From contig DKPJ01000004.1 of NCBI GenBank assembly GCA_002480085.1, forward strand, positions 25,608-89,607: DNA of 64,000 nt, read 5' to 3'. Positions 51,395 through 61,287 of the stretch are shown piece after piece (the stretch's first letter is position 1; each line of letters begins with the position of its first letter). This stretch comes from Enterobacteriaceae bacterium UBA7338 (GTDB lineage: Bacteria; Pseudomonadota; Gammaproteobacteria; Enterobacterales; Enterobacteriaceae). The notes under the pieces were generated by a model that saw only the letters and a list, made by a program, of their open reading frames with translations, ran no database searches and was not told the DNA's origin. The position numbers were made by a program, and so were the translations under genes.

Positions 51395-51901
51395 GTGTTC
51401 GATATTGGTTTTGGCGAGCTGGTACTGGTATTCGTTATCGGCCTCATTGTGCTGGGGCCGCAGCGTCTGCCGGTAGCGGTCAAAACGGTGGCCGGATGGG
51501 TGCGTGCGCTGCGCTCGCTGGCAAGCACCGTACAGAATGAGCTGGCGCAGGAGCTGAAGATCCAGGAGCTTCAGGACAGTCTGAAGAAGGTCGAAAAAGC
51601 GAGTATGGATCACCTGACGCCAGAGCTGAAAGAGTCCATGGACGAGCTGCGCCATGCGGCGGAGTCAATGAAACGCTCCTACAGCGCGAACGATCCTGAG
51701 CGCGCGAGCGACGTGGCGCACACCATTCATAATCCGATTGTGAAAGGGAACGAGGAGCAGCACCAGGGGGTAACGCCTGCCGCTGCGGAGCATCAGGCCA
51801 GCGCGCCGACGCAGGCACCGGAAGCGCCCGCTGACGGTAAACCTACGCAGCCCGCTGCCTCTGCCGCACCTTCACCTTCATCGACAAGTGATAAACCGTA
51901 A
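51395..51901 (+). CDS. tatB: Tat translocase subunit TatB
   Basis: 168 residues (E. coli 171). It starts with GTG, as in E. coli, giving MFDIGFGELVLVFVIGLIVLGPQRLP, with one membrane helix and a GPQRLP hinge, then a long amphipathic helix and a Pro/Ala-rich tail. It forms the twin-arginine receptor with TatC. It starts 3 bp after tatA and tatC follows 2 bp after its stop. Confidence 0.96.
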   Translation: MFDIGFGELVLVFVIGLIVLGPQRLPVAVKTVAGWVRALRSLASTVQNELAQELKIQELQDSLKKVEKASMDHLTPELKESMDELRHAAESMKRSYSANDPERASDVAHTIHNPIVKGNEEQHQGVTPAAAEHQASAPTQAPEAPADGKPTQPAASAAPSPSSTSDKP

Positions 51902-51903
51902 AC

Positions 51904-52668
51904 ATGGCTGTAGAAGATACCCAACCGCTGATTACGCACCTGATCGAGCTGCGAAAACGCCTGCTGAACTGCATCATTGCGGTACTGGCTATTTTCGTGG
52001 TGCTGGTCTATTTCGCTAACGATATCTACCAGCTGGTCTCTGCCCCGCTGATTAAGCAGATGCCCCAGGGTGCGACAATGATTGCCACCGACGTGGCATC
52101 GCCCTTCTTCACCCCGGTGAAGCTGACCTTCATGGTGTCGCTGATCCTCTCCGCGCCCGTGATCCTTTACCAGGTCTGGGCCTTTGTTGCCCCTGCGCTC
52201 TATAAGCACGAGCGGCGTCTGGTTATGCCGCTGCTGGTCTCCAGCTCGCTGCTGTTCTATATCGGCATGGCCTTCGCCTACTTTGTGGTCTTCCCGCTGG
52301 CGTTTGGCTTTTTGACCCATACCGCGCCGGTGGGCGTGCAGGTATCGACGGATATCGCCAGCTACCTCGACTTCGTCATGGCGCTGTTTATGGCCTTTGG
52401 CGTCTCGTTTGAGGTGCCGGTGGCGATTGTCCTGCTCTGCTGGATGGGCGTAACGACGCCGGACGATCTGCGCCGGAAGCGGCCCTACGTGCTGGTGGGG
52501 GCGTTTGTGGTCGGTATGCTGCTGACGCCGCCGGACGTCTTCTCCCAGACGCTGCTGGCGATCCCGATGTACTGCCTGTTTGAGGTCGGCGTCTTCTTCT
52601 CGCGCTTCTATATCGGCAAACGCCGCTTCCGTCAGGAAGAGGGCGACGAAAGCGAAGACGATGTTTGA
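51904..52668 (+). CDS. tatC: Tat translocase subunit TatC
   Basis: 254 residues (E. coli 258), six membrane helices, core of the receptor that recognises the RR motif of folded exported proteins. The N-terminal THLIELRKRLLNC and the SAPVILYQVWAFVAPALY segment are family signatures. The C-terminal tail (YIGKRRFRQEEGDESEDDV) is cytoplasmic. Its last 8 bp overlap the tatD start. Confidence 0.96.
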   Translation: MAVEDTQPLITHLIELRKRLLNCIIAVLAIFVVLVYFANDIYQLVSAPLIKQMPQGATMIATDVASPFFTPVKLTFMVSLILSAPVILYQVWAFVAPALYKHERRLVMPLLVSSSLLFYIGMAFAYFVVFPLAFGFLTHTAPVGVQVSTDIASYLDFVMALFMAFGVSFEVPVAIVLLCWMGVTTPDDLRRKRPYVLVGAFVVGMLLTPPDVFSQTLLAIPMYCLFEVGVFFSRFYIGKRRFRQEEGDESEDDV

Positions 52669-53443
52669 TATTGGCGTAAACCTTACCAGCTCACAGTTTG
52701 CTGGCGATCGTGAGCAGGTTGTCGCACGTGCCGTCGCCGCAGGCGTTCACGGCATGCTGCTCACCGGGACCAACCTGCATGAGAGCCAGCAGGCGCAGGT
52801 GCTCGCGGCGCAGTATCCAGGCTGCTGGTCTACGGCAGGCGTCCATCCGCACGATAGCAGCCAGTGGCAGCCGGAAACCGCAGACGCCATTCGTCAGCTG
52901 GCCAGCCTGCCGCAGGTGGTCGCGATTGGCGAGTGCGGGCTGGATTTTAACCGTAACTTCTCAACCCCGCAGGCGCAGGAGGCGGCGTTTAGCGCCCAGC
53001 TGGCTATCGCCGCTGAGCTATCGCTGCCGGTATTTCTGCACTGCCGCGACGCCCACGAACGCTTTTTAGCCCTGCTCGATCCGTGGCTGGACAAGCTCCC
53101 CGGCGCGGTGCTGCACTGTTTTACCGGTTCAGAGCGCGAAGCACGTGACTGCCTGGCACGCGGGCTCTATCTGGGGATTACCGGCTGGGTCTGCGACGAG
53201 CGTCGCGGGCAGGCGCTGTGCGAGATCGTCCCGCTGATCCCGGCCGATCGCCTGCTGATTGAAACCGACGCTCCCTATCTACTGCCCCGCGATATCAAGC
53301 CCAAGCCTGCATCACGGCGCAATGAACCCGCCTTGCTGGGGCATATTCTGCACCGCGTTGCGCAGCTGCGCGGGGAGGAGGCGGAGTGGCTGGCAGAGGT
53401 GACGGATCACAACGTCAGGCGGCTGTTTAACATTACCTTTTAA
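52661..53443 (+). CDS. tatD: 3'-5' DNA exonuclease TatD
   Basis: 260-residue TIM-barrel metallo-DNase (PF01026) acting on single-stranded DNA, linked to hydrogen-peroxide damage repair; not needed for Tat export. Metal motifs: GVNLTSSQF at the start, GVHPHDS, GECGLDFNRN, LHCRDAHERF, HCFTGS and ETDAPYLLPRD. I start at ATG 52661 (MFDIGVNLTSSQF), overlapping tatC by 8 bp. Its stop shares TTAA with the convergent rfaH stop. Confidence 0.95.
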   Translation: MFDIGVNLTSSQFAGDREQVVARAVAAGVHGMLLTGTNLHESQQAQVLAAQYPGCWSTAGVHPHDSSQWQPETADAIRQLASLPQVVAIGECGLDFNRNFSTPQAQEAAFSAQLAIAAELSLPVFLHCRDAHERFLALLDPWLDKLPGAVLHCFTGSEREARDCLARGLYLGITGWVCDERRGQALCEIVPLIPADRLLIETDAPYLLPRDIKPKPASRRNEPALLGHILHRVAQLRGEEAEWLAEVTDHNVRRLFNITF

Positions 53444-53928
53444 GCCTTGCGGAAGTCGGTATTTCTGACGCTCTGCATCACCTGCTGATTGAGCAGGTTC
53501 AGCAGCAGCATTGAGCGCGCCTCGCCGTCCGGCTCGGTAAAAATCGCTTTCAGCCCTTCGAACGCCCCTTCGGTGATCACTACGCTATCGCCGGGGTAGG
53601 GCGTCTGGGGGTCGGTTATCCCTTCGGGTTGATAGTGCGCCAGCTGGGCTATAACCGGCTCAGGCACGGTTGCCGGGCTGGCACCGAAGCGGACAAAATG
53701 GCTGACGCCGCGCGTCGCGTTAATTGTGGTAGTGTGGATCACTTCCGGATCAAATTCGATAAACAGATAGTTGGGAAACAGCGGTTCGCTGACGGCGGTG
53801 CGTTTGCCGCGCACTATTTTTTCAAGCGTGATCATAGGCGTCAGGCAGTTTACCGCCTGGCGTTCGAGATGTTGCTGGGCGCGTTCAAGCTGGCCCCGCT
53901 TGCAGTAAAGTAAATACCAGGCTTGCAT
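53440..53928 (-). CDS. rfaH: Transcription antiterminator RfaH
   Basis: 162-residue NusG paralogue recruited to ops-containing operons (LPS, capsule, F-pilus type), where it suppresses termination and couples translation. N-terminal NGN domain (MQAWYLLYCKRGQLERAQQH), then a linker and the fold-switching C-terminal KOW domain (from about residue 112). Start is ATG 53928, equal to E. coli; a 13-residue upstream extension has no support. Convergent with tatD. Confidence 0.96.
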   Translation of the reverse strand: MQAWYLLYCKRGQLERAQQHLERQAVNCLTPMITLEKIVRGKRTAVSEPLFPNYLFIEFDPEVIHTTTINATRGVSHFVRFGASPATVPEPVIAQLAHYQPEGITDPQTPYPGDSVVITEGAFEGLKAIFTEPDGEARSMLLLNLLNQQVMQSVRNTDFRKA

Positions 53929-54098
53929 AATCACTCTGTTTTGGCTGTTCGTGCGCAAGCATATCAAAACCCGATAATGATGGCTAAGTGGATTATAGAG
54001 GCTCTCGCCACGCCCTGACGTAACGATTTACCCTAATTTAACAAAATTACAGCATCACGCCGATGTTCACCGTATAATGGAAGGCTGACTCCGAGGCC

Positions 54099-55595
54099 AT
54101 GATTAACTGCATGAAATACCACGATCTACGTGATTTTATGGCGCTGCTGGAACAGCAGGGCGAACTCAAACGCATTACGCTGCCTGTTGATCCTCATCTG
54201 GAAATAACAGAGATTGCCGACCGCACCCTGCGCGCCGGTGGCCCCGCCCTGTTATTTGAAAACCCAACGGGCTACGCCATGCCGGTGCTCTGTAATCTCT
54301 TTGGTACGCCAAAGCGCGTGGCGCTGGGAATGGGGCAGGAGGATGTATCAGCCCTGCGTGAGGTGGGTAAGCTGCTGGCCTTCCTGAAAGAGCCGGAACC
54401 GCCGAAAGGCTTTCGCGATCTCTTTGATAAGCTGCCGCAGTTTAAGCAGGTGCTCAATATGCCGACCAAACGCCTGCGCGGCGCGCCGTGCCAGCAAAAG
54501 GTGGTGCAGGGCGAAGCGGTGGATTTAACTACCATCCCGATCATGCAGTGCTGGCCGGAAGACGCCGCCCCGCTGATCACCTGGGGACTTACCGTCACCC
54601 GCGGTCCGCATAAAGAGCGGCAGAATCTCGGCATCTATCGTCAGCAACTTATCGGCAAGAATAAACTGATCATGCGCTGGCTGTCGCATCGCGGCGGCGC
54701 GCTGGATTATCAGGAGTGGTGCGCGGCGCATCCCGGCGAACGCTTCCCGGTTGCCGTGGCGCTGGGTGCCGATCCCGCGACGATTTTAGGCGCGGTGACG
54801 CCGGTGCCGGATACGCTCTCTGAGTATGCCTTTGCCGGACTGCTGCGCGGCACCAAAACCGAGGTGGTTAAGTGCATCTCGAACGATCTGGAAGTACCCG
54901 CCAGCGCGGAGATCGTGCTTGAGGGCTACATTGAGCCGGGCGAGATGGCTCCGGAAGGCCCGTATGGCGACCACACGGGCTACTATAATGAGATTGATAG
55001 CTTCCCGGTCTTTACGGTCACGCACATTACCCAGCGCGAAAATGCTATCTACCACTCAACCTACACCGGCCGCCCGCCGGATGAGCCGGCGGTGCTCGGG
55101 GTGGCGCTGAACGAAGTCTTTGTGCCGATCCTGCAAAAGCAGTTTCCGGAGATTGTCGATTTCTATCTTCCCCCGGAAGGGTGCTCATACCGCCTGGCGG
55201 TCGTGACCATTAAAAAGCAGTATGCCGGTCATGCCAAGCGCGTGATGATGGGCGTCTGGTCATTCCTGCGGCAGTTTATGTACACCAAATTTGTTATTGT
55301 TTGTGATGATGACGTTAACGCGCGCGACTGGAACGACGTTATCTGGGCGATCACCACCCGTATGGATCCGGCAAGGGATACGGTGCTGGTAGAGAATACG
55401 CCGATAGACTACCTGGATTTTGCCTCGCCGGTTTCCGGTCTTGGCTCAAAAATGGGGCTGGATGCTACCAACAAATGGCCCGGTGAAACCCAGCGTGAAT
55501 GGGGGCGTCCGATTAAAAAGGATCCTGCCGTTACCGCGCGAATCGATGCTATCTGGGATGAACTGGCCATAATGAGTGACGGTAAAGGCAGCTAA
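54099..55595 (+). CDS. ubiD: 3-octaprenyl-4-hydroxybenzoate decarboxylase UbiD
   Basis: Prenylated-FMN-dependent decarboxylase of ubiquinone synthesis; the cofactor comes from UbiX. 498 residues (E. coli 497). prFMN and active-site regions: PIMQCWPEDAAPLITWGLTV, NLGIYRQQ, RWLSHRGGA and EGPYGDHTGYY with the catalytic Glu/Arg pair region. Two ATGs (54099 and 54111) are possible; I take the first because E. coli also has a short extension before MKY. fre follows 55 bp downstream. Confidence 0.95.
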   Translation: MINCMKYHDLRDFMALLEQQGELKRITLPVDPHLEITEIADRTLRAGGPALLFENPTGYAMPVLCNLFGTPKRVALGMGQEDVSALREVGKLLAFLKEPEPPKGFRDLFDKLPQFKQVLNMPTKRLRGAPCQQKVVQGEAVDLTTIPIMQCWPEDAAPLITWGLTVTRGPHKERQNLGIYRQQLIGKNKLIMRWLSHRGGALDYQEWCAAHPGERFPVAVALGADPATILGAVTPVPDTLSEYAFAGLLRGTKTEVVKCISNDLEVPASAEIVLEGYIEPGEMAPEGPYGDHTGYYNEIDSFPVFTVTHITQRENAIYHSTYTGRPPDEPAVLGVALNEVFVPILQKQFPEIVDFYLPPEGCSYRLAVVTIKKQYAGHAKRVMMGVWSFLRQFMYTKFVIVCDDDVNARDWNDVIWAITTRMDPARDTVLVENTPIDYLDFASPVSGLGSKMGLDATNKWPGETQREWGRPIKKDPAVTARIDAIWDELAIMSDGKGS

Positions 55596-55650
55596 TGCGC
55601 CGCCGTTTTGCCTTTTGATTCGTAATAAAACGACCCGACAGAGGGAGCGC

Positions 55651-56352
55651 ATGACAACCTTAAGCTGTAAAGTGACCTCGGTAGATGCTATCACCGATAC
55701 CGTATACCGTGTTCGTCTTGTACCAGACGCGGCGTTTTCATTTCGCGCCGGGCAATATTTGATGGTGGTGATGGACGAGCGCGATAAGCGTCCGTTCTCT
55801 ATGGCGTCCACGCCGGATGAGCAGGCGTTCATTGAGCTGCATATTGGCGCTTCCGAGCTGAACCTCTATGCCATGGCGGTCATGGATCGGATCCTGAAAG
55901 AGCGTGAAATCGTGATCGATATTCCGCACGGCGATGCCTGGCTGCGCGATGACGAAGAGCGTCCGCTGATACTGATCGCAGGTGGAACGGGCTTCTCCTA
56001 CGTGCGCTCTATTCTGCTGACCGCGCTGGCGCGCAACCCAGCCCGTGATATCACTATCTACTGGGGCGGGCGCGAAGAGAAGCACCTGTACGATCTCGCT
56101 GAGCTGCAAGCCTTAGCGGTTAACCACCCCAATCTGAAGGTGGTGCCGGTGGTCGAGCAGCCGGAAGAGGCGTGGCAGGGCCGCAGCGGCACGGTACTGA
56201 CGGCGGTGCTGCAGGATTTCGGTACGCTGGCCGAACATGATATCTATATTGCCGGACGTTTCGAAATGGCAAAAATTGCCCGGGATCTCTTCTGCAACGA
56301 ACGCAGTGCGCGGGAAGATCGCCTCTTCGGCGACGCTTTCGCCTTTATCTAA
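55651..56352 (+). CDS. fre: NAD(P)H-flavin reductase Fre
   Basis: 233-residue ferredoxin-reductase-type flavin reductase; it reduces free FMN, FAD and riboflavin, supporting ribonucleotide reductase activation and iron reduction. The RPFSMAS flavin motif (about 46-52) and nucleotide motif GGTGFSYVRS are visible, and the C terminus FGDAFAFI is identical to that of E. coli. Start ATG 55651 follows GAGGGAG. The open frame upstream (from 55576) is not supported. Confidence 0.96.
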   Translation: MTTLSCKVTSVDAITDTVYRVRLVPDAAFSFRAGQYLMVVMDERDKRPFSMASTPDEQAFIELHIGASELNLYAMAVMDRILKEREIVIDIPHGDAWLRDDEERPLILIAGGTGFSYVRSILLTALARNPARDITIYWGGREEKHLYDLAELQALAVNHPNLKVVPVVEQPEEAWQGRSGTVLTAVLQDFGTLAEHDIYIAGRFEMAKIARDLFCNERSAREDRLFGDAFAFI

Positions 56353-56366
56353 GCATCAGCGTGACT

Positions 56367-56393
56367 GGCCCGACGGTCTCTTTCCGCCGGGCC
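56367..56393. terminator. Hairpin between convergent fre and fadA
   Basis: GGCCCG(A)CGG ... CCG(C)CGGGCC stem-loop with one mismatch, midway in the 53-bp gap. It may serve as a shared 3' end. Confidence 0.5.
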
Positions 56394-56405
56394 TGCATAA
56401 CAGCC

Positions 56406-57569
56406 TTAAACGCGCTCAAACACCGTCGCAATCCCCTGACCCAGACCAATACACATCGTCGCCAGGCCAAACTGCGCGTCTTTACGCTCCATCAGGTTCA
56501 GCAGCGTGGTGCTGATCCGCGCCCCCGAGCAGCCGAGCGGGTGACCCAGGGCGATCGCACCGCCGTTGAGGTTAATCTTCTCGTCAATCTGCTCGATCAG
56601 GCCCAGATCCTTAATGCACGGCAGGATCTGCGCCGCAAAGGCTTCGTTCATCTCAAACAGATCGATATCGCTGACCGTCAGACCAGCTTTTTTCAATGCC
56701 AGCTGCGAGGCCGGAACCGGACCGTAGCCCATGATTGAGGGATCGCAGCCCACCACCGCCATTGAGCGAATGCGCGCGCGCGGGGTCAGGCCCAGCTCGC
56801 GGGCGCGGCTTTCGCTCATCACCAGCATCGCCGCCGCGCCGTCGGAGAGGGCGGAGGAGGTACCCGCCGTCACCGTGCCGTTAGCCGGATCGAACGCTGG
56901 CCGCAGGGCGGAGAGACCTTCAACGCTGGTCTCCGGGCGGATCACCTCGTCGTAGCTAAACATTTTCGGCACGCCGTCGGCGTCGTGACCGCCGGTGGGG
57001 ACAATCTCATTCTTAAACGCCCCGGCCTGGGTCGCAGCCCATGCGCGGGCGTGGGAGCGGGCGGCAAACTGGTCCTGCATCTCACGGCTGATGCCGTGCA
57101 TGCGCGCCAGCATCTCAGCGGTTAAGCCCATCATGCCTGCCGCTTTGGCGACGTTACGGCTGAGACCGGGATGGAAGTCAACGCCGTGGCTCATCGGCAC
57201 GTGGCCCATGTGTTCCACGCCGCCTACCAGGCACGCCTGCGCGTCGCCGGTCATGATCATGCGTGCCGCATCGTGCAGGGCCTGCATCGACGAACCACAC
57301 AGGCGGTTAACGGTCACCGCCGGAACGGAGTGGGGGATCTCCGCCAGCAAGGCGGCGTTACGAGCAATGTTAAACCCCTGCTCCAGGGTCTGCTGCACGC
57401 AGCCCCAGTAGATATCGTCCAGCGCCGCGGCGTCCAGCGCCGGGTTGCGCGCCAGCAGGCTACGCATCAGGTGCGCGGAGAGATCTTCCGCGCGTACGTT
57501 ACGGAACGCGCCGCCCTTTGAACGGCCCATCGGGGTACGAATTGCATCGACAATGACTACCTGTTCCAT
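56406..57569 (-). CDS. fadA: 3-ketoacyl-CoA thiolase FadA
   Basis: Beta subunit of the aerobic fatty-acid oxidation complex. It releases acetyl-CoA from 3-ketoacyl-CoA. 387 residues, as in E. coli. Nucleophilic Cys in NRLCGSSMQ (about 91), His in GHPLGCSGAR and second Cys in TMCIGLGQG. It starts 9 bp after fadB and is coregulated with it through the FadR site upstream of fadB. Confidence 0.97.
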   Translation of the reverse strand: MEQVVIVDAIRTPMGRSKGGAFRNVRAEDLSAHLMRSLLARNPALDAAALDDIYWGCVQQTLEQGFNIARNAALLAEIPHSVPAVTVNRLCGSSMQALHDAARMIMTGDAQACLVGGVEHMGHVPMSHGVDFHPGLSRNVAKAAGMMGLTAEMLARMHGISREMQDQFAARSHARAWAATQAGAFKNEIVPTGGHDADGVPKMFSYDEVIRPETSVEGLSALRPAFDPANGTVTAGTSSALSDGAAAMLVMSESRARELGLTPRARIRSMAVVGCDPSIMGYGPVPASQLALKKAGLTVSDIDLFEMNEAFAAQILPCIKDLGLIEQIDEKINLNGGAIALGHPLGCSGARISTTLLNLMERKDAQFGLATMCIGLGQGIATVFERV

Positions 57570-57578
57570 TGTGACTCC

Positions 57579-59768
57579 TTAAGCCGATTTCAGAACGCCT
57601 GCCGGGCGGGCTGGCGCAACGGGAGGATAATAGGGTTCGTTATGGCGCGCTTTCTCACGCAGGCCGTCCGGCACGGCGTAGAGCGGGCCGAGGGCGGCAA
57701 ACTGCTGCGCCCGATCGAGATAGCTGGCGCTGCCCTGGGTGTCGAGCCAGCGGAACGAGCCGCCGTGGAACGGCGGGAAGCCAAGGCCGTACACCAGCGC
57801 CATATCGGCTTCCGCCGGGCTGGCGATAATGCCCTCCTCCAGACAGCGCACTACTTCGTTGACCATCGGGATCATCATGCGGGCAATAATCTCCTCGTCG
57901 GAGAAGTCGCGCTTCGGCTGGCTAACCTCTGCCAGCAGGCCGTCAACGGCAGCATCTTCCTCTTTCTTCGGCTTGCCTTTACTATCCTCTTTATAACGCC
58001 AGAAGCCCTGGCCGTTTTTCTGTCCGAAGCGGCCCGCGTCGAACAGGACGTCAATCGCGTCGCGGTAATCCTTCTGCATCCGCTCCGGGAAGCCGGCGGC
58101 CATCACCGCCTGGGCGTGATGCGCGGTATCGATGCCTACCACGTCCAGCAGATAGGCCGGGCCCATTGGCCAGCCAAACTGCTTCTCCATCACCTTATCC
58201 ACGCGGCGGAAATCCGCGCCGTCGCGCAGCAGCTGGCTGAAGGCGGCAAAGTAGGGGAACAGGACGCGGTTGACGAAGAAGCCGGGGCAGTCGTTAACGA
58301 CGATAGGCGTTTTACCCATTTTGCTCGCCCAGGCGACCACTTTGGCGAGGGTCTCTTCCGAGGTTTTCTCGCCGCGGATCACCTCTACCAGCGGCATACG
58401 GTGTACCGGGTTAAAGAAGTGCATGCCGCAGAAGTTCTCCGGGCGCTGCAGCACGCTGGCCAGCTCGCTGATAGGAATGGTGGAGGTGTTCGAGGCCAGC
58501 ACCGTATCCGGGCGCACCTTCTGTTCGGTCTCTGCCAGCACCGCTTTTTTCACCTTTGGATTCTCGACAACCGCTTCCACCACCACGTCAACGCGATCAA
58601 AGCCCGTGTAGTCGAGGGTGGGATGAATGGTGGCAATCACGCTCGCCAGCTTCAAACCATCGATCTTGCCGCGCTCAAGCTGCTTGTTAAGTAGCTTGCT
58701 GGCCTCGCTGATGCCCAGCGTCAGGGATTTGTCGTTAATGTCTTTCATCAGCACCGGCACGCCTTTCCATGCGGACTGGTACGCGATGCCGCCGCCCATA
58801 ATGCCTGCACCCAGCACGGCGGCCTGCTTCGGCGTATCCACGTTCTGGGTCAGCTTTTTGGCCTGGCCTTTGACATACTGATCGTTCAGGAAGATGCCTA
58901 CCAGCGCACGCGCCTCGTTGGTGTGGGTTAGCGGGACAAAGCTCTGGTTCTCAAGGGCGAGAGCTTCATCACGGCCAAACCTGGCCGCCGCCTCAATGGT
59001 TTTTACCGCCGTCAGCGGGGCGGGGTAGTGCTTGCCTGCGGTCTGCATCACCATGCCTTTGGCGATGGTAAAGCTCATGGCGGCTTCAATTTTGCTGAGC
59101 TTCAGCGGCTCCAGCTTCGGCTGACGTTTGGCGCGCCAGTCGAGGTCGCCATCGATCGCCTGACGCAGAACGGCCAGCGCGCCGTCGCGCAGTTTCTCCG
59201 CCGTCACGATGCCATCGACGAGGCCAATTTTTAGCGCCTGCTCGGCACCGACATCTTTGCCAGCAGCGATGATCTCCAGCGCGCTGTCGGCCCCGAGCAG
59301 ACGCGGCAGGCGCACCGAGCCGCCAAAGCCCGGCATAATCCCCAGCCTGGTTTCCGGCAGGCCAATGCGCAGGTCCGGCGTCGCCAGGCGATAGTCGGTG
59401 GCCAGCACGCATTCGCAGCCGCCGCCCAGCGCATAGCCGTTAACGGCGGAAATGGTTGGAACAGGCAGATCTTCCAGGCGGTTAAAGACGCTGTTAGCGA
59501 AGTGCAGCCACTGGCTAAGCTGCTCCTCGGGAACCTGGAACAGAGAGAGAAATTCGGTAATGTCCGCGCCGACAATAAAGGCAGCTTTGTCGGAGCGCAG
59601 CAGCAGCCCGGTGAGATTGGGGCTTTTTTCCAGCACGTCCAGCGCCTGGCCGAGACTGGCCACCGTCGCCGTATCGAGCTTGTTGACCGAGCCGGGGGCC
59701 GCGAACACCAGTTCAGCAATGCCATCTTCCAGCCAGTCGAGGTACAGGGTATCGCCTTTGTAGAGCAT
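57579..59768 (-). CDS. fadB: Multifunctional fatty-acid oxidation protein FadB
   Basis: Alpha subunit of the oxidation complex: enoyl-CoA hydratase/isomerase (1 to about 190; GGGCECVLATDYRL and GLPETRLGIMPGFGG with catalytic Glu residues) and L-3-hydroxyacyl-CoA dehydrogenase (about 310 on; GAGIMGGGIA for NAD, HFFNPVHRMPLVEV with the catalytic His). 729 residues, as in E. coli. First gene of fadBA, with a FadR operator upstream. Confidence 0.97.
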   Translation of the reverse strand: MLYKGDTLYLDWLEDGIAELVFAAPGSVNKLDTATVASLGQALDVLEKSPNLTGLLLRSDKAAFIVGADITEFLSLFQVPEEQLSQWLHFANSVFNRLEDLPVPTISAVNGYALGGGCECVLATDYRLATPDLRIGLPETRLGIMPGFGGSVRLPRLLGADSALEIIAAGKDVGAEQALKIGLVDGIVTAEKLRDGALAVLRQAIDGDLDWRAKRQPKLEPLKLSKIEAAMSFTIAKGMVMQTAGKHYPAPLTAVKTIEAAARFGRDEALALENQSFVPLTHTNEARALVGIFLNDQYVKGQAKKLTQNVDTPKQAAVLGAGIMGGGIAYQSAWKGVPVLMKDINDKSLTLGISEASKLLNKQLERGKIDGLKLASVIATIHPTLDYTGFDRVDVVVEAVVENPKVKKAVLAETEQKVRPDTVLASNTSTIPISELASVLQRPENFCGMHFFNPVHRMPLVEVIRGEKTSEETLAKVVAWASKMGKTPIVVNDCPGFFVNRVLFPYFAAFSQLLRDGADFRRVDKVMEKQFGWPMGPAYLLDVVGIDTAHHAQAVMAAGFPERMQKDYRDAIDVLFDAGRFGQKNGQGFWRYKEDSKGKPKKEEDAAVDGLLAEVSQPKRDFSDEEIIARMMIPMVNEVVRCLEEGIIASPAEADMALVYGLGFPPFHGGSFRWLDTQGSASYLDRAQQFAALGPLYAVPDGLREKARHNEPYYPPVAPARPAGVLKSA

Positions 59769-59793
59769 GTCAGTCTCCTGAATCCAACAGGGT

Positions 59794-59810
59794 TACTGGT
59801 CTTACCAGAT
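59794..59810 (-). promoter_or_regulatory. FadR operator of fadBA
   Basis: On the minus strand ATCTGGTAAGACCAGTA, close to the E. coli fadB operator (ATCTGGTACGACCAGAT). It is 26-42 bp upstream of the fadB ATG. FadR repression relieved by long-chain acyl-CoA is expected. Confidence 0.85.
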
Positions 59811-59955
59811 GAGACGGAGTGTGGTTATTATGTTAATAAAATGCAAATGAGAGTTTAAAAACTTGCTGGGAGGATCACGCTTAACGGAAAACACGCAGGG
59901 GTGAGCGGGTATGCTAAGATGCGGAGAATTGATGTCTAAACAAGAAGGGAAAATC

Positions 59956-61287
59956 ATGGACTCACTGGCTGCGCTTTATAAAGATCATATCGTTACCCTA
60001 CAGGAACGTGCCCGGGACGTGCTGGCCCGCTTTAAGCTCGACGCACTGCTGATTCACTCCGGCGAGCTGTTCAACATCTTCCTTGATGACCATCCGTACC
60101 CCTTTAAGGTCAACCCGCAGTTTAAAGCCTGGGTGCCCGTCACGCAGGTTCCCAACTGCTGGTTGCTGGTGGACGGTGTTAACAAGCCAAAACTCTGGTT
60201 CTACCTGCCGGTGGATTACTGGCACAACGTCGAGCCGCTGCCGACCTCGTTCTGGACCGAAGAGGTGGAGATCGTTGCGCTGCCAAAAGCGGACGGTATC
60301 GCCAGCCAGCTGCCAGCGGCGCGGGGTAATATCGCCTATATCGGCCCGGTGGCAGAACGTGCATTGCAGCTGGAGATCAAAGCCGAGAACATCAACCCGA
60401 AAGGGGTGATTGACTATCTGCACTACTACCGCGCCTATAAGACCGACTACGAGCTGGCCTGTATGCGGGAAGCGCAGAAAACGGCGGTGATGGGACACCG
60501 TGCGGCGCACGAGGCGTTTCTCTCTGGTATGAGCGAGTTCGATATCAATATCGCCTACCTCACCGCCACCGGCCACCGCGATACCGACGTGCCCTACAGC
60601 AATATCGTAGCGCTCAACGAGCACGCCTCCGTGCTGCACTACACCAGGCTGGATCATCGTGCGCCCACTGAGATGCGCAGCTTCCTGCTGGATGCCGGTG
60701 CCGAGTATAACGGCTACGCCGCCGATCTGACCCGGACCTGGTCCGCCAATGGCGATAACGACTTTGCGCAGCTGATCAAGGATGTCAACGAGGAGCAGCT
60801 GGCGCTAATCGGCACCATGAAAGCGGGGGTGAGCTATATCGAGTATCACCTGCAGTTCCATCAGCGTATTGCGAAGCTGCTCCGTCGGCATCAGATTGTC
60901 ACCGACATCAGCGAAGAGGCGATGGTCGAGAACAATCTCACCGGGCCGTTTATGCCGCACGGCATCGGTCACCCGCTGGGCCTGCAGGTACATGACGTTG
61001 CGGGCTTTATGCAGGATGATACCGGTACGCACCTGGCCGCGCCGGCGAAGTATCCCTACCTGCGCTGCACCCGCGTGATACAGCCGCGGATGGTGCTGAC
61101 CATTGAGCCTGGTATCTACTTCATCGACTCGCTGCTGGCCTCATGGCGGGAAGGGGAGTTTAGCAAGCACTTCAACTGGCAGAAAATTGAGGCCCTGAAG
61201 CCGTTCGGCGGGATCCGCATTGAAGATAACGTGGTGATCCACGAGCACGGCGTGGAGAACATGACCCGGGATCTGAAGCTGGCCTGA
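59956..61287 (+). CDS. pepQ: Xaa-Pro dipeptidase PepQ
   Basis: Cytosolic pita-bread metallopeptidase that cleaves Xaa-Pro dipeptides. 443 residues, as in E. coli. Dinuclear metal ligands: two Asp in DAGAEYNGYAADLTR, His in PHGIGHPLG, Glu in TIEPGIYF and Glu in GIRIEDNVV. I start at ATG 59956 (MDSLAALYKDHI, GAAGGGA upstream); 15 upstream in-frame residues are not supported. yigZ starts on its last base. Confidence 0.96.
   Translation: MDSLAALYKDHIVTLQERARDVLARFKLDALLIHSGELFNIFLDDHPYPFKVNPQFKAWVPVTQVPNCWLLVDGVNKPKLWFYLPVDYWHNVEPLPTSFWTEEVEIVALPKADGIASQLPAARGNIAYIGPVAERALQLEIKAENINPKGVIDYLHYYRAYKTDYELACMREAQKTAVMGHRAAHEAFLSGMSEFDINIAYLTATGHRDTDVPYSNIVALNEHASVLHYTRLDHRAPTEMRSFLLDAGAEYNGYAADLTRTWSANGDNDFAQLIKDVNEEQLALIGTMKAGVSYIEYHLQFHQRIAKLLRRHQIVTDISEEAMVENNLTGPFMPHGIGHPLGLQVHDVAGFMQDDTGTHLAAPAKYPYLRCTRVIQPRMVLTIEPGIYFIDSLLASWREGEFSKHFNWQKIEALKPFGGIRIEDNVVIHEHGVENMTRDLKLA

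Noticed and set aside
57642..58694. 350-residue plus-strand open frame opposite fadB
   Set aside because: Low-information antisense of GC-rich fadB.
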